A stretch of DNA of 17,628 nt. Origin: an uncultured Bacteroidales bacterium. GTDB lineage: Bacteria; Bacteroidota; Bacteroidia; Bacteroidales; WCHB1-69. The stretch covers positions 1-17,628 of the forward strand of contig CALAVA010000162.1 of assembly GCA_937892025.1 (NCBI GenBank), given 5' to 3'. The notes under the pieces are model-generated. The model was not told the DNA's origin. It did not search any database and saw nothing but the letters and a program-made list of their open reading frames with translations. Below are positions 6,589 through 14,624 of the stretch, piece by piece. Position 1 is the stretch's first letter, and every line of letters starts with the position of its first letter. The translations under genes were made by a program, and so were the position numbers.

Positions 6589-8469
6589 ATGAGCGAATAT
6601 AAAATATTATCGACAATAAACAGCCCTGCCGATTTGAAAAAATTGGAAAAAAATCAGTTGAAGGCATTATGCACAGAATTGCGGCAATATATTATAGAAC
6701 AAACCGCCAATAATCCCGGACATCTTGGTGCAAGTTTGGGAACTATAGAACTTACCGTGGCTATACATTATGTTTTTGATACCCCTACAGACAAATTAGT
6801 GTGGGATGTTGGACATCAAGCCTATGCCCATAAAATTCTCACAGGCCGCCGTAAAGCCTTTGAAAATAATCGAAAATTAAACGGAATTAGCGGATTCCCA
6901 AAAATGAAGGAAAGTCCTTACGATGCCTTTGGAGGAGGGCATGCCTCTATCTCCATTTCCTCTATCTTGGGTATGGCTATTGCTTCTAATTTGTCAGGCG
7001 ACAAAAATAGAAACCATATCGCTGTTATCGGCGATGGTGCTCTTACGGGCGGAGAAGCCTTTGAGGGACTCAACCACGCTGGTAATGCCAAAGCCAATGT
7101 CTTAGTCATTCTCAATGATAACAGAATGGCTATAGACAAAAACGTGGGTGCTATGAGTAAACATTTATTAAAACTTTCCACTTCAACAACTTATAACCGT
7201 TTTAAAACCAAAATATGGGACGTCTTATCTCGCAAAAGTTTGAGAGCAAGGTCTGTTATGCAAAATACTCAAAATATGGTCAAAGGAGGTTTGCTAAAAG
7301 AAAGCAATTTGTTTGAATCGCTCGGTTTCCGTTATTTTGGTCCCATAGACGGACACAATGTCTTACATTTGGTGGAGGTGCTTTCACGTATAAAAAACTT
7401 GAAAGGTCCCAAACTCCTTCATTGTATAACAACAAAAGGAAAAGGGTTGAAAAAAGCAGAAGAAAATCAGACCTTGTATCATGCCCCCGGAATGTTTGAC
7501 CCGATTTCAGGGAACATTCTTCAACCAGAATTTGACCCCTATCAAATAGAAAAATATCAAAAGGTTTTTGGTACTACTATTATAGAATTGGCAGAAAAAA
7601 ATAAAAAAATTGTAGGAATAACCCCCGCTATGGCCAGTGGTTGCTCTCTCGATATGATGATGCAAACATTTCCCGACCGTTGTTTTGATGTCGGTATTGC
7701 GGAACAGCATGCAGTAACTTTTTCTGCCGGTTTGGCAACAGATGGATATATCCCATTTTGTAATATTTATTCTTCTTTTTTACAAAGAGCTTACGACCAA
7801 ATTATTCATGATGTAGCTTTACAAAATTTGCATGTTATTTTTTGTATAGATAGGGCAGGTATTGTCGGGGAAGATGGTGCTACACATCATGGGGCTTTTG
7901 ATTTGGCCTATTTGCGTTGCATCCCAAATATGATAGTTTCGGCTCCAATGAATGAAATAGATTTGAGAAATCTAATGTACACGGCAATAGAAACCAAAAA
8001 ACCTTTTGCTATTCGCTATCCAAGAGGAAAAGGAGTTCTGAGTCAATGGAAAAACCAACCTTTTTCACTTTTGCCAATTGGAAAGGCTGTAGAAGTGAAA
8101 AAAGGAGAAAATATCGCCGTTTTGGGTATCGGGCATATCACTAACAATGTCATAAAAGCCGACGAAATACTACAAAAAGAAGGCTTTAATATTGGTATTT
8201 ATAATATGATTTTCCTTAAACCCATAGACGAACAATTGTTGAATTTTGTCTGTCAAAATTATAATTGTATTATCACCATAGAAAATGGAACAAAAATAGG
8301 TGGACTTGGAAGTGCCGTGGCAGAATATATGAAGCAAAACAATTATAATAACAAACTTGTCGTTTTGGGTATTGACGATATGTTTATAGAACAAGGCTCT
8401 GTTCAACAATTACAAGAACTTTGCAAACTTGATACAAATAGCATTGTAGAAACAATCAGAAACATATAA
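6589..8469 (+). CDS. dxs: 1-deoxy-D-xylulose-5-phosphate synthase
   Basis: A 626-residue cytosolic, thiamine-diphosphate-dependent enzyme that joins pyruvate and glyceraldehyde 3-phosphate to make DXP, the first step of the MEP isoprenoid pathway (also a precursor for thiamine and pyridoxal). Visible motifs: NNPGHLGASLGTIELT (His45 region), LVWDVGHQAYAHKILTGRR, the thiamine-diphosphate motif GDGALTGGEAFEGLNHAG to LNDNRMAI (about 148-181), GIAEQHAVTFSAGLA with the catalytic Glu, DRAGIVGEDGATHHGAFDLAYL, YPRGKG and the C-terminal transketolase domain with ENGTKIGGLGSAV. Length is normal for the family. A GTG at 6586 directly precedes the ATG; I prefer ATG 6589. It has its own -7 box and stands alone between two terminator-like structures. 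Confidence 0.95.
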   Translation: MSEYKILSTINSPADLKKLEKNQLKALCTELRQYIIEQTANNPGHLGASLGTIELTVAIHYVFDTPTDKLVWDVGHQAYAHKILTGRRKAFENNRKLNGISGFPKMKESPYDAFGGGHASISISSILGMAIASNLSGDKNRNHIAVIGDGALTGGEAFEGLNHAGNAKANVLVILNDNRMAIDKNVGAMSKHLLKLSTSTTYNRFKTKIWDVLSRKSLRARSVMQNTQNMVKGGLLKESNLFESLGFRYFGPIDGHNVLHLVEVLSRIKNLKGPKLLHCITTKGKGLKKAEENQTLYHAPGMFDPISGNILQPEFDPYQIEKYQKVFGTTIIELAEKNKKIVGITPAMASGCSLDMMMQTFPDRCFDVGIAEQHAVTFSAGLATDGYIPFCNIYSSFLQRAYDQIIHDVALQNLHVIFCIDRAGIVGEDGATHHGAFDLAYLRCIPNMIVSAPMNEIDLRNLMYTAIETKKPFAIRYPRGKGVLSQWKNQPFSLLPIGKAVEVKKGENIAVLGIGHITNNVIKADEILQKEGFNIGIYNMIFLKPIDEQLLNFVCQNYNCIITIENGTKIGGLGSAVAEYMKQNNYNNKLVVLGIDDMFIEQGSVQQLQELCKLDTNSIVETIRNI

Positions 8470-8473
8470 TATT

Positions 8474-8510
8474 ATTGGCAGAATAATATAAAAAACATTA
8501 TTCTGCTAAT
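8474..8510 (+). terminator. Hairpin after dxs (weak terminator)
   Basis: A 14-bp stem with one G-T pair, ATTGGCAGAATAAT (8474-8487) with ATTATTCTGCTAAT (8497-8510), starts 4 nt after the dxs stop. No T-run follows directly (GGGCTTAAG comes next), so it may protect the 3' end or act as a weak terminator. Confidence 0.5.
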
Positions 8511-8563
8511 GGGCTTAAGAGAAATAAAATAATGGATACCTTTTTTTGTAATCTTTTTTTGCT

Positions 8564-8583
8564 TATCCCCCAAATAGGTGATA
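8564..8583. promoter_or_regulatory. Palindromic element, copy 1 (distal)
   Basis: TATCCCCCAAATAGGTGATA, an imperfect dyad (TATCCCC/GGTGATA around CAAATA, one mismatch). It matches copy 2 at 8686 in 18 of 20 positions. It looks like a binding site for a dimeric regulator. The regulator is unknown. Confidence 0.5.
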
Positions 8584-8685
8584 CTAAAAATTTAGACTTA
8601 TTCTAATAAATAATTTTAAAACATTATATTACAACATAGAATATATATGTAATTGTAGTTTTTATCTTTTGTTTTAAAAGCCAAA

Positions 8686-8705
8686 AATCCCCCAAATAGG
8701 GGATA
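8686..8705. promoter_or_regulatory. Palindromic element, copy 2 (promoter-proximal, putative feoAB operator)
   Basis: AATCCCCCAAATAGGGGATA contains a perfect dyad, ATCCCC-N6-GGGGAT (8687-8704). It sits directly against the place where the -33 box of the feoAB promoter should be, and no good TTTG is present there. That is a natural position for a repressor, or for an activator that compensates for the missing -33. It does not resemble the classical Fur box or the DtxR/IdeR box. Confidence 0.55.
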
Positions 8706-8726
8706 AAAATTTTCCTTAAAAAATCT

Positions 8727-8734
8727 TACTTTTG
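8727..8734 (+). promoter_or_regulatory. -7 box of the feoAB promoter
   Basis: TACTTTTG fits TAnnTTTG and lies 65 nt before ATG 8800. The expected -33 region (about 8702-8708) has no TTTG and abuts palindrome copy 2. Confidence 0.55.
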
Positions 8735-8757
8735 CTTATTTTCAATAAGCAAAAAGT
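8728..8757. repeat. Inverted repeat over the feoAB transcription start
   Basis: ACTTTTGCTTATT (8728-8740), a TTC centre and AATAAGCAAAAAGT (8744-8757) pair along 13 bp with one extra A. It overlaps the -7 box and the presumed start site, so it could be an operator or could fold at the 5' end of the mRNA. Confidence 0.45.
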
Positions 8758-8799
8758 AATTTATTGAAAAAATGGATATGGACTTTTAAAGCAACTACG

Positions 8800-11169
8800 A
8801 TGACATTAAAAGAATTAGCAATAGGGCAGCCTGCTATTATAACAGCAGTGAATTCACAAGATTTGCTACGACAACATCTTTTGGATATGGGTGTAATTCC
8901 GGGAACAGAAATCACTATATTAAAATATGCTCCTATGGGCGACCCAATGGAAATACGAGTACACGGCTATTCCCTTTCTCTTCGCATGAAAGATGCTGAA
9001 CAAATACAAGTTCGGTTAAATAACAGAGAAGAACAAGAAGAACACAAAAAACAAGCAAAAACAGATGATGAAAAGCCATATAATGATTCTTTGCATGAGC
9101 ATGTTTTTCATCCCGGTTTAGGTGAATCTGGAAAATATCACAAAAAAAGCGATAATCATCCATTAAAAGAAGACACAAAACTTGTTTTTGCTTTGGCTGG
9201 TCAACAAAATTCAGGGAAAACCACTCTTTTTAATCAATTGACTGGCTCTAATCAGCATGTAGGAAATTTTCCGGGAGTAACCGTTGACCGCAAAGATGGA
9301 GCCATCAAAAAACACCCTAATACGCAAGTTGTAGATTTGCCAGGTATCTATTCACTCTCCCCTTATACTCATGAGGAAGTAATCTCAAGAAATTTTATCA
9401 TCAAAGAAAAACCACAAGGCATTATCAATATCGTAGATGCTAGTAATATAGAAAGAAACTTATATCTTACCATGCAACTTATGGAACTTGATGTTCCAAT
9501 GGTGTTAGCATTGAATATGATGGACGAAGTTCGTAATAATGGTGGCAGCATACATGTCAATGAAATGGAAAAACTATTAGGGATTCCTGTTGTACCAATT
9601 TCAGCCTCAAAAAATGAGGGAATAGACGAATTGATAGACCATGCCTTACATGTTGCTAAATATCAAGAAAAACCTTTACGAAAGGATTTTTGCGACAAGC
9701 ATGAAGATGGCGGTGCCGTACATCGCTGTTTGCATAGTATTATGCACCTCATAGAAGACCATGCAAATGCTGCAGATATTCCTATTAGATTTGCTGCAAG
9801 CAAATTGGCAGAAGGCGACAAAACCATATTGCAAGATTTGAATTTGTCTCAAAATGAAAAAGAAACTTTAGAGCATATTTTGTTGCAAATGGAAGAAGAA
9901 CGTGGCATGGACCGCAGTGCCGCTATGGCCGATATGCGTTTTAGTTTCATTCATCATATATGTGAACAAACAGTTTTTAAACCCGTAAAAGAGAGCAAAG
10001 AAACACAAAAAAGTCAAAAAATAGACAAAATACTCACAGGAAAATGGACTGCAATTCCTATTTTTATTATAGTTATGTGCATGGTTATCTGGTTGAGTAT
10101 AGATGTATTGGGAGCACCTTTGCAAGATTGGCTTGATAAAGGCATCAGTTGGATAGGCGACCAATGTAAAATAAGCATGGAAAAAGCCGATATAAATCCC
10201 GCGATTATCTCATTAGTGGCAGATGCCATCTTTGGTGGAGTGGGAAGCGTGCTTAGTTTTGTGCCTATTATCGTCCTATTGTTCTTTTTTCTTAGTTTGA
10301 TAGAAGATAGTGGTTATATGGCACGTATAGCCTTTGTTACCGATAGTTTATTGCGACGTTTGGGTTTATCGGGTCGTAGTATTGTTCCTCTTCTGATAGG
10401 TTTTGGCTGTTCTGTGCCAGCAGTTATGGCAACAAGAACCTTGCCCTCAGCAAGAGATAGACTGAAAACGATATTGTTAACTCCTTTTATGAGTTGTTCT
10501 GCAAAAATTCCTATTTATGCGTTTTTTACCACCTATTTTTTTCCGGGACATGGCGGCCTAATCTTGATAGGATTATATTTGTTAAGCATGTTCATAGGTG
10601 TCTTGGTGACTTTGATAAACAAACATATAGGAAAAAATAGTGAGGCTGCTCCTTTTGTGATGGAATTGCCCAATTATCGTTTGCCTGTTGCCAAAAATAC
10701 ATTTCATTTAATGTGGGACAAAACCAAAGATTTTTGCCAAAGAGCATTTACAGTAATATTTATAGCGACACTTGTCATTTGGTTTTTGCAAAGTTTCAAC
10801 TTTAAATTTGAAATGGTAGAAAATGGAGAAGGTAGCATATTAGCATGGTTGTCTGGATTGATAGCCCCCCTATTTAAACCGATAGGTTTGGGAGATTGGA
10901 GAGCCGTAACGGCTTTAATATCTGGTTTTTTAGCAAAAGAAAGTGTGGTTGCTACTTTAGAAGTATTAAACTTAACCACTCTTTTAACAACAGCCTCTGC
11001 CGCTTCTATGCTTATATTTAGTTTGTTATATACTCCATGTGTTGCCGCTATCGCTGCCATTCGCCGCGAATTAAATTGGAAATGGGCATTGTTTGTTGTG
11101 TTTTTCCAATGTGTTATTGCATGGATATGCGCTTTCATTACTTATATGATAGTAAGTGCTATAATATAA
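8800..11169 (+). CDS. feoAB: Ferrous iron transporter, FeoA-FeoB fusion
   Basis: 789 residues from ATG 8800. An in-frame TTG at 8764 is also possible, but the FeoA homology begins MTLKELAIGQPAII at 8800. Residues 1-75 are a FeoA (SH3-like) domain with LLDMGVIPGTEI. A charged, His-containing linker follows (about 76-125). The FeoB G-domain has G1 GQQNSGKTT (134-142), G2 in NFPGVTVDRK, G3 DLPG (179-182), G4 NMMD (239-242) and G5 SASK (268-271). After it comes the membrane transporter with the Gate motifs, including GCSVPAVMATRTL and MSCSAKIPIYAFF, and several helices up to the C-terminus. It imports Fe2+ across the inner membrane with GTP (or NTP) hydrolysis. A small Cys-rich partner gene follows in the same operon. 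FeoA-FeoB fusions are usual in Bacteroidetes. Confidence 0.95.
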   Translation: MTLKELAIGQPAIITAVNSQDLLRQHLLDMGVIPGTEITILKYAPMGDPMEIRVHGYSLSLRMKDAEQIQVRLNNREEQEEHKKQAKTDDEKPYNDSLHEHVFHPGLGESGKYHKKSDNHPLKEDTKLVFALAGQQNSGKTTLFNQLTGSNQHVGNFPGVTVDRKDGAIKKHPNTQVVDLPGIYSLSPYTHEEVISRNFIIKEKPQGIINIVDASNIERNLYLTMQLMELDVPMVLALNMMDEVRNNGGSIHVNEMEKLLGIPVVPISASKNEGIDELIDHALHVAKYQEKPLRKDFCDKHEDGGAVHRCLHSIMHLIEDHANAADIPIRFAASKLAEGDKTILQDLNLSQNEKETLEHILLQMEEERGMDRSAAMADMRFSFIHHICEQTVFKPVKESKETQKSQKIDKILTGKWTAIPIFIIVMCMVIWLSIDVLGAPLQDWLDKGISWIGDQCKISMEKADINPAIISLVADAIFGGVGSVLSFVPIIVLLFFFLSLIEDSGYMARIAFVTDSLLRRLGLSGRSIVPLLIGFGCSVPAVMATRTLPSARDRLKTILLTPFMSCSAKIPIYAFFTTYFFPGHGGLILIGLYLLSMFIGVLVTLINKHIGKNSEAAPFVMELPNYRLPVAKNTFHLMWDKTKDFCQRAFTVIFIATLVIWFLQSFNFKFEMVENGEGSILAWLSGLIAPLFKPIGLGDWRAVTALISGFLAKESVVATLEVLNLTTLLTTASAASMLIFSLLYTPCVAAIAAIRRELNWKWALFVVFFQCVIAWICAFITYMIVSAII

Positions 11170-11186
11170 TTGAAATACAATAAAAT

Positions 11187-11354
11187 ATGAATATACAAAG
11201 TATAATAGTATTATTGTTGGTGCTTGCTGTTGCAGGGTGGGCACTTTGGACATGTATCCGCAATAGAAAAAACGAAACCTCTTGTTGTGGAAGAGAATAT
11301 GGTTGTGCTTGTACAAATTGTAAAGATAAATGCAAGGCTATTAAAAAAGATTAA
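11187..11354 (+). CDS. Small FeoB-associated Cys-rich membrane protein
   Basis: A 55-residue protein, ATG 11187 to TAA 11352-11354, 17 nt after feoAB. One N-terminal membrane helix (about residues 5-22) is followed by a short basic stretch and a cluster of Cys: C33, C34, C40, C42, C45 and C49 (TSCCGREYGCACTNCKDKCK). The size, the helix, the Cys cluster and the position directly after feoB match the family named FeoB-associated Cys-rich membrane protein, thought to help or regulate ferrous iron transport (a FeoC-like role, possibly iron binding). It probably shares the feoAB transcript. Confidence 0.85.
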   Translation: MNIQSIIVLLLVLAVAGWALWTCIRNRKNETSCCGREYGCACTNCKDKCKAIKKD

Positions 11355-11380
11355 CAAACAATCTTAATCATATTATTTTA

Positions 11381-11388
11381 TAACTTTG
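11381..11388 (+). promoter_or_regulatory. Possible upstream -7 box for the exported-protein gene
   Basis: TAACTTTG fits TAnnTTTG, 99 nt before ATG 11487. No TTTG lies at the usual -33 spacing. It may be a second start site or a chance match. Confidence 0.3.
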
Positions 11389-11450
11389 TCACTTAAATCT
11401 ATAAGGGAAAAAATCAAACAATAATCTACTATGGATTTTAGTTTTTTTTA

Positions 11451-11458
11451 TATCTTTG
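11451..11458 (+). promoter_or_regulatory. -7 box that decides the start of the exported-protein gene
   Basis: TATCTTTG fits TAnnTTTG. The transcript would start around 11463-11466, so the in-frame ATG at 11463 cannot be well translated and ATG 11487 is preferred. The -33 region has no clear TTTG. Confidence 0.5.
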
Positions 11459-11486
11459 CAAAATGTTTTTATTATCATACATAAAG

Positions 11487-12203
11487 ATGAACAAAATTAC
11501 CATCAAATTAATTATAATATTAATATTAGGGATTGTCTTATCGTTGCCACAAACGGTTTCAGGGCAAGTCAATCGCCGTAATCACAAAAACAATTTTTCA
11601 AGTTTAGGAAAAAGCACGGCCGTTATCCGGCATGGTTTAACGGTACAAGCCTTGGCGTATGTGTCTGACAATTTTAAACCTTTTGCTCCAACTTTAGCAA
11701 TAGGAATAGGTTATTCGGCTACACAATATTATGGTGTCGGAAACCGATTTATGCAACAATCTGTAACTTATGCTTTGGGATTAAACATCAACAGAAGACA
11801 AGACAATCTTATTCATAGTCTCACTGGAACATTCCATTGTAGTTTTCTCGGCAACATTGACCTTAATCCGTTTATCTATGGTGTGGCTCTTTCGGTTGTT
11901 TATTCTCCAAAAACACAAATGTCTGACAATAAATACAATGAAGCAAGTGCGAATTTTTATATTCGCCCAGAAATAGGTCTATCTTTCCCTGCTAATTATC
12001 GTAAACGTACTCGAGAAGTTCATCGGCTTACAGGTTCTGTTACATACGGATTCAATATTGGCACTTTCTACAATACTTTTAACAGAGATTATGCAGAAAA
12101 AACAGGCAATAGCATCTATGAACCTTTTACATATAGAAATCATCATACAATAACGGTACGATTGAATTTCAATTTTGCAAATATGCGAGAGATGAAAAAT
12201 TAA
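11487..12203 (+). CDS. Exported protein of unknown function, probably a small outer-membrane beta-barrel
   Basis: 238 residues from ATG 11487. I do not recognise the family. Residues 1-26 form a signal peptide (MNKITIKLIIILILGIVL, with a likely cut after the SG of QTVSGQ). The mature part is rich in alternating polar/aromatic strands (for example FAPTLAIGIGYSAT, PFIYGVALSVVYSP, LTGSVTYGFNIGTFYN) and ends with HTITVRLNFNFANM, similar to the amphipathic last strand of beta-barrels. An outer-membrane location is therefore likely but inferred. An upstream in-frame ATG at 11463 is only 5 nt past the -7 box and is rejected as the start. Its neighbour sppA begins 48 nt downstream on the same strand, so they may be co-transcribed. 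Confidence 0.55.
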   Translation: MNKITIKLIIILILGIVLSLPQTVSGQVNRRNHKNNFSSLGKSTAVIRHGLTVQALAYVSDNFKPFAPTLAIGIGYSATQYYGVGNRFMQQSVTYALGLNINRRQDNLIHSLTGTFHCSFLGNIDLNPFIYGVALSVVYSPKTQMSDNKYNEASANFYIRPEIGLSFPANYRKRTREVHRLTGSVTYGFNIGTFYNTFNRDYAEKTGNSIYEPFTYRNHHTITVRLNFNFANMREMKN

Positions 12204-12251
12204 ATTGATGAAATCTTTTTCTCTTATTTATTAAACAATAATTATTTTATT

Positions 12252-14018
12252 ATGAAACAATTTTTTAAAATGACCTTTGCTACAATAGTGGGGTTATTGT
12301 TATTCCATGTTATCGTATTTGTATTCTTTTTAATATTTATCATTGGCACCTTCAGTTTAACAGACAAAAATGTTTCGGTTGTGCCTAATACTATGCTTGT
12401 TCTAAATTTAAATGGAAACATTATAGAACGTAATGTCGAAAACCCTTTTGACAAATATATGGGTGAAAATCTTAATTCTGTCAAAGATATTGGCTTAAAA
12501 ACCATTATTGATAATATAAAAAAAGCAAAAGATGACGAAAATATTGTTGGTATATCTTTGGAGTTGGACAATATGATTGCTTCGGTGGCCTCTATAGAAG
12601 AAATTCGTGCCGCATTGGTTGATTTTAAAGAATCAGGAAAATTTATCTATTCCTATGGGGATATATATTCTCAAGGAGCCTATTATTTAGCATCCGTATC
12701 AGACAAAGTGTTTTTCAATCCGCAGGGCATGTTTTTGTTGAAAGGCTTATCCTCTTCTGTCGTGTTTTACAAAAACTTATTGAAAAAAATGGATATAGAA
12801 ATGCAAGTTGTCAAAGTTGGCACTTACAAAAGTGCTGTAGAACCCTATATTCTTGAATCTATGAGTGAGGCCAATAGAGAACAAATGACCCGTTTGCTAA
12901 ATTCCATTTGGGAAAATATAACAACTCAAATCTGCACAAGTCGTTCCATAGAAAAACAAACTTTCAACACAGCGTGTGATAACCTTAGTTTGTTGGCAGA
13001 CAATGCAAAAACAGTCGAATTGGGCTTTGTTGATTCTCTCATTTATGCAGACCAATATGTAGATTTCTTAAAAGAGCAAATGAATGTTGCAAAAGACAAA
13101 GATATTTCTATCATTTCTTTAAGCAAATATAACCATGTGGCAGCCAAAACACAATCCACTAAAAACAAAATAGCCATTTTGTATGCTGTCGGAAACATTG
13201 TCTCTGGAGAAGGAAACTCTTCTTCTATAGGTGAAAACATTATCAATGAATTGATAAAACTCAGAAAAAACAAAAATATAAAAGCCATTGTTCTTCGTAT
13301 TAATTCAGGCGGTGGCTCTGCCTTGGTATCTGAAAACATCTGGCGAGAAGTATTGAAAACAAAAGCCGAAAAACCCATCGTTGTTTCTATGGGCGATGTG
13401 GCCGCTTCGGGTGGATATTATATAGCATGTGCTGCTGATTATATTGTCGCTCAACCTAATACAATTACAGGCTCTATTGGTGTTTTTGGTATGTTCCCCA
13501 ATGTACAATCTTTTCTCAACAACAAAATAGGTGTAAAAGTAGAAGTTGTCAACACCAATGTACATAGTGACGCTCTCGAAATTTTTCGCCCCATGGACAA
13601 TGTAGAACAAGCAACCATGCAAAGAAATGTCAATCAAACTTATGATGTTTTTCTCACTCGCGTGGCAGATGGTAGAAATATGACAAAAGAAAATGTCGAT
13701 AAAATAGGACAAGGACGAGTTTGGTCTGGTATTGACGCTCTTGAACTTGGATTGGTGGACACACTTGGCAATCTTGAAGTTGCTATCGCCAAAGCCGCTG
13801 AATTGGCCAAAATTGAAAATTATTCAACAAAAGATTATCCTGTTTTAAAAGATTTTTATACAGAATTAAGCGAATCGTTTTTTGAAAATACAATGTTGAA
13901 ATACATTAGAAAAAACGCTTATTTACAATCTATTATGCCTTATCTTGACGCAATGAAAACCGCAGAACAAATAGAAGGAGTGCAAACTCGTCTGCCTTAT
14001 TTAATAACAATAAATTAA
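12252..14018 (+). CDS. sppA: Signal peptide peptidase SppA, long (67 kDa) type
   Basis: 588 residues. One N-terminal membrane helix (about 9-32) tethers it to the inner membrane with the body outside the cytoplasm. It has two tandem S49 peptidase halves. The first half carries the general-base Lys193 in KVGTYKSAVEPY and the second the nucleophile Ser386 in DVAASGGYYIACAADYI, followed by NTITGSIGVFG. The spacing is like the E. coli enzyme (Lys209/Ser409). It degrades cleaved signal peptides and other small membrane peptides. It is followed after 3 nt by a small membrane-protein gene and then the Ctp protease, so the three form a tight operon. Length and both catalytic residues are normal, so it should be active. 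Confidence 0.92.
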   Translation: MKQFFKMTFATIVGLLLFHVIVFVFFLIFIIGTFSLTDKNVSVVPNTMLVLNLNGNIIERNVENPFDKYMGENLNSVKDIGLKTIIDNIKKAKDDENIVGISLELDNMIASVASIEEIRAALVDFKESGKFIYSYGDIYSQGAYYLASVSDKVFFNPQGMFLLKGLSSSVVFYKNLLKKMDIEMQVVKVGTYKSAVEPYILESMSEANREQMTRLLNSIWENITTQICTSRSIEKQTFNTACDNLSLLADNAKTVELGFVDSLIYADQYVDFLKEQMNVAKDKDISIISLSKYNHVAAKTQSTKNKIAILYAVGNIVSGEGNSSSIGENIINELIKLRKNKNIKAIVLRINSGGGSALVSENIWREVLKTKAEKPIVVSMGDVAASGGYYIACAADYIVAQPNTITGSIGVFGMFPNVQSFLNNKIGVKVEVVNTNVHSDALEIFRPMDNVEQATMQRNVNQTYDVFLTRVADGRNMTKENVDKIGQGRVWSGIDALELGLVDTLGNLEVAIAKAAELAKIENYSTKDYPVLKDFYTELSESFFENTMLKYIRKNAYLQSIMPYLDAMKTAEQIEGVQTRLPYLITIN

Positions 14019-14021
14019 GCA

Positions 14022-14624
14022 ATGCTTACCCAAAAAAAGAAACAACATATTCTGTTTTTTGCTATAGGTTTTTTTTGCGGTGTTTTACTAACTGCAATAG
14101 TTGCCTATTTCAGTATTATCAAACAATTTACAAAAACACAAATTGAAAAAATTGATAATATTTATTCTTTCAAAGCAAAAGATTCCTTGCTTATTAACGA
14201 TATGTCTATGGTAAAAAAAACAACCAATAACACAAGCAAAAACAAGGAAAATCTTTTACCCAAAAATGATATAACTGACCATATCAGCCCTAATGATTCT
14301 ATTGATGAAGATTTTGAAATTCAAAGTGATAGACTAATTCGTAAAACCACTATGCTTGTTTATCAAAACGATAGTTTATCCAAAGAATTATCAGAAGAAA
14401 TTATTGTGGAACAATGGGAAAGCCCCATGCAATTTGTCGGCTACAACCTTAACAATAATCTTTTGATTTTGTATGGAATTGATATTGCTGATATTGAATT
14501 GTTTTTTGATAAAGAAACTTTGTTTCTTGTTATTGGGAAGAACAAGGTCGCATTGGAAAACAAGAATACATTCTTGCATTTCCCTACTGAATTTTTAAAA
14601 CAAAATATTGAAATTGTCGAATAA
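14022..14624 (+). CDS. Single-pass membrane protein of unknown function between sppA and ctp
   Basis: 200 residues, family not recognised. A basic N-terminus (MLTQKKKQH) leads into one membrane helix (about 9-32, ILFFAIGFFCGVLLTAIVAY). A Lys/Asn/Asp-rich, probably disordered stretch follows (about 38-95), then a compact C-terminal domain (about 100-200) with alternating hydrophobic strands such as LLILYGIDIADIELFFD and ETLFLVIGKNKVAL. By orientation the C-terminal part should lie outside the cytoplasm, on the same side as SppA and Ctp. The gene starts 3 nt after sppA and its stop overlaps the next start (TAATG), so all three are translationally linked. It could be an adaptor or inhibitor for either protease. 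That is inference from position only. Confidence 0.65.
   Translation: MLTQKKKQHILFFAIGFFCGVLLTAIVAYFSIIKQFTKTQIEKIDNIYSFKAKDSLLINDMSMVKKTTNNTSKNKENLLPKNDITDHISPNDSIDEDFEIQSDRLIRKTTMLVYQNDSLSKELSEEIIVEQWESPMQFVGYNLNNNLLILYGIDIADIELFFDKETLFLVIGKNKVALENKNTFLHFPTEFLKQNIEIVE

Larger units (their letters stand above)
8470..8799 (+). other. 330-nt regulatory region between dxs and feoAB
   Basis: No gene of any size was seen here on either strand. From left to right it holds a dxs-end hairpin (8474-8510), two T-runs (8541-8547, 8553-8560), palindrome copy 1 (8564-8583), an AT-rich spacer of about 100 nt, palindrome copy 2 (8686-8705), a -7 box (8727-8734) and a hairpin-forming inverted repeat over the transcription start (8728-8757). 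The size and the paired elements suggest tight control of the iron-transport operon. Confidence 0.7.

Noticed and set aside
8687..8704. Classical Fur or DtxR box upstream of feoAB
   Set aside because: The palindrome ATCCCC-N6-GGGGAT shares neither the GATAAT hexamers of Fur nor the TTAGG/CCTAA arms of DtxR, so no named regulator is assigned.
10704..11138. 144-codon minus-strand open frame inside feoAB
   Set aside because: It is antisense to the conserved FeoB membrane region, with no family resemblance. The coding evidence is all on the plus strand.
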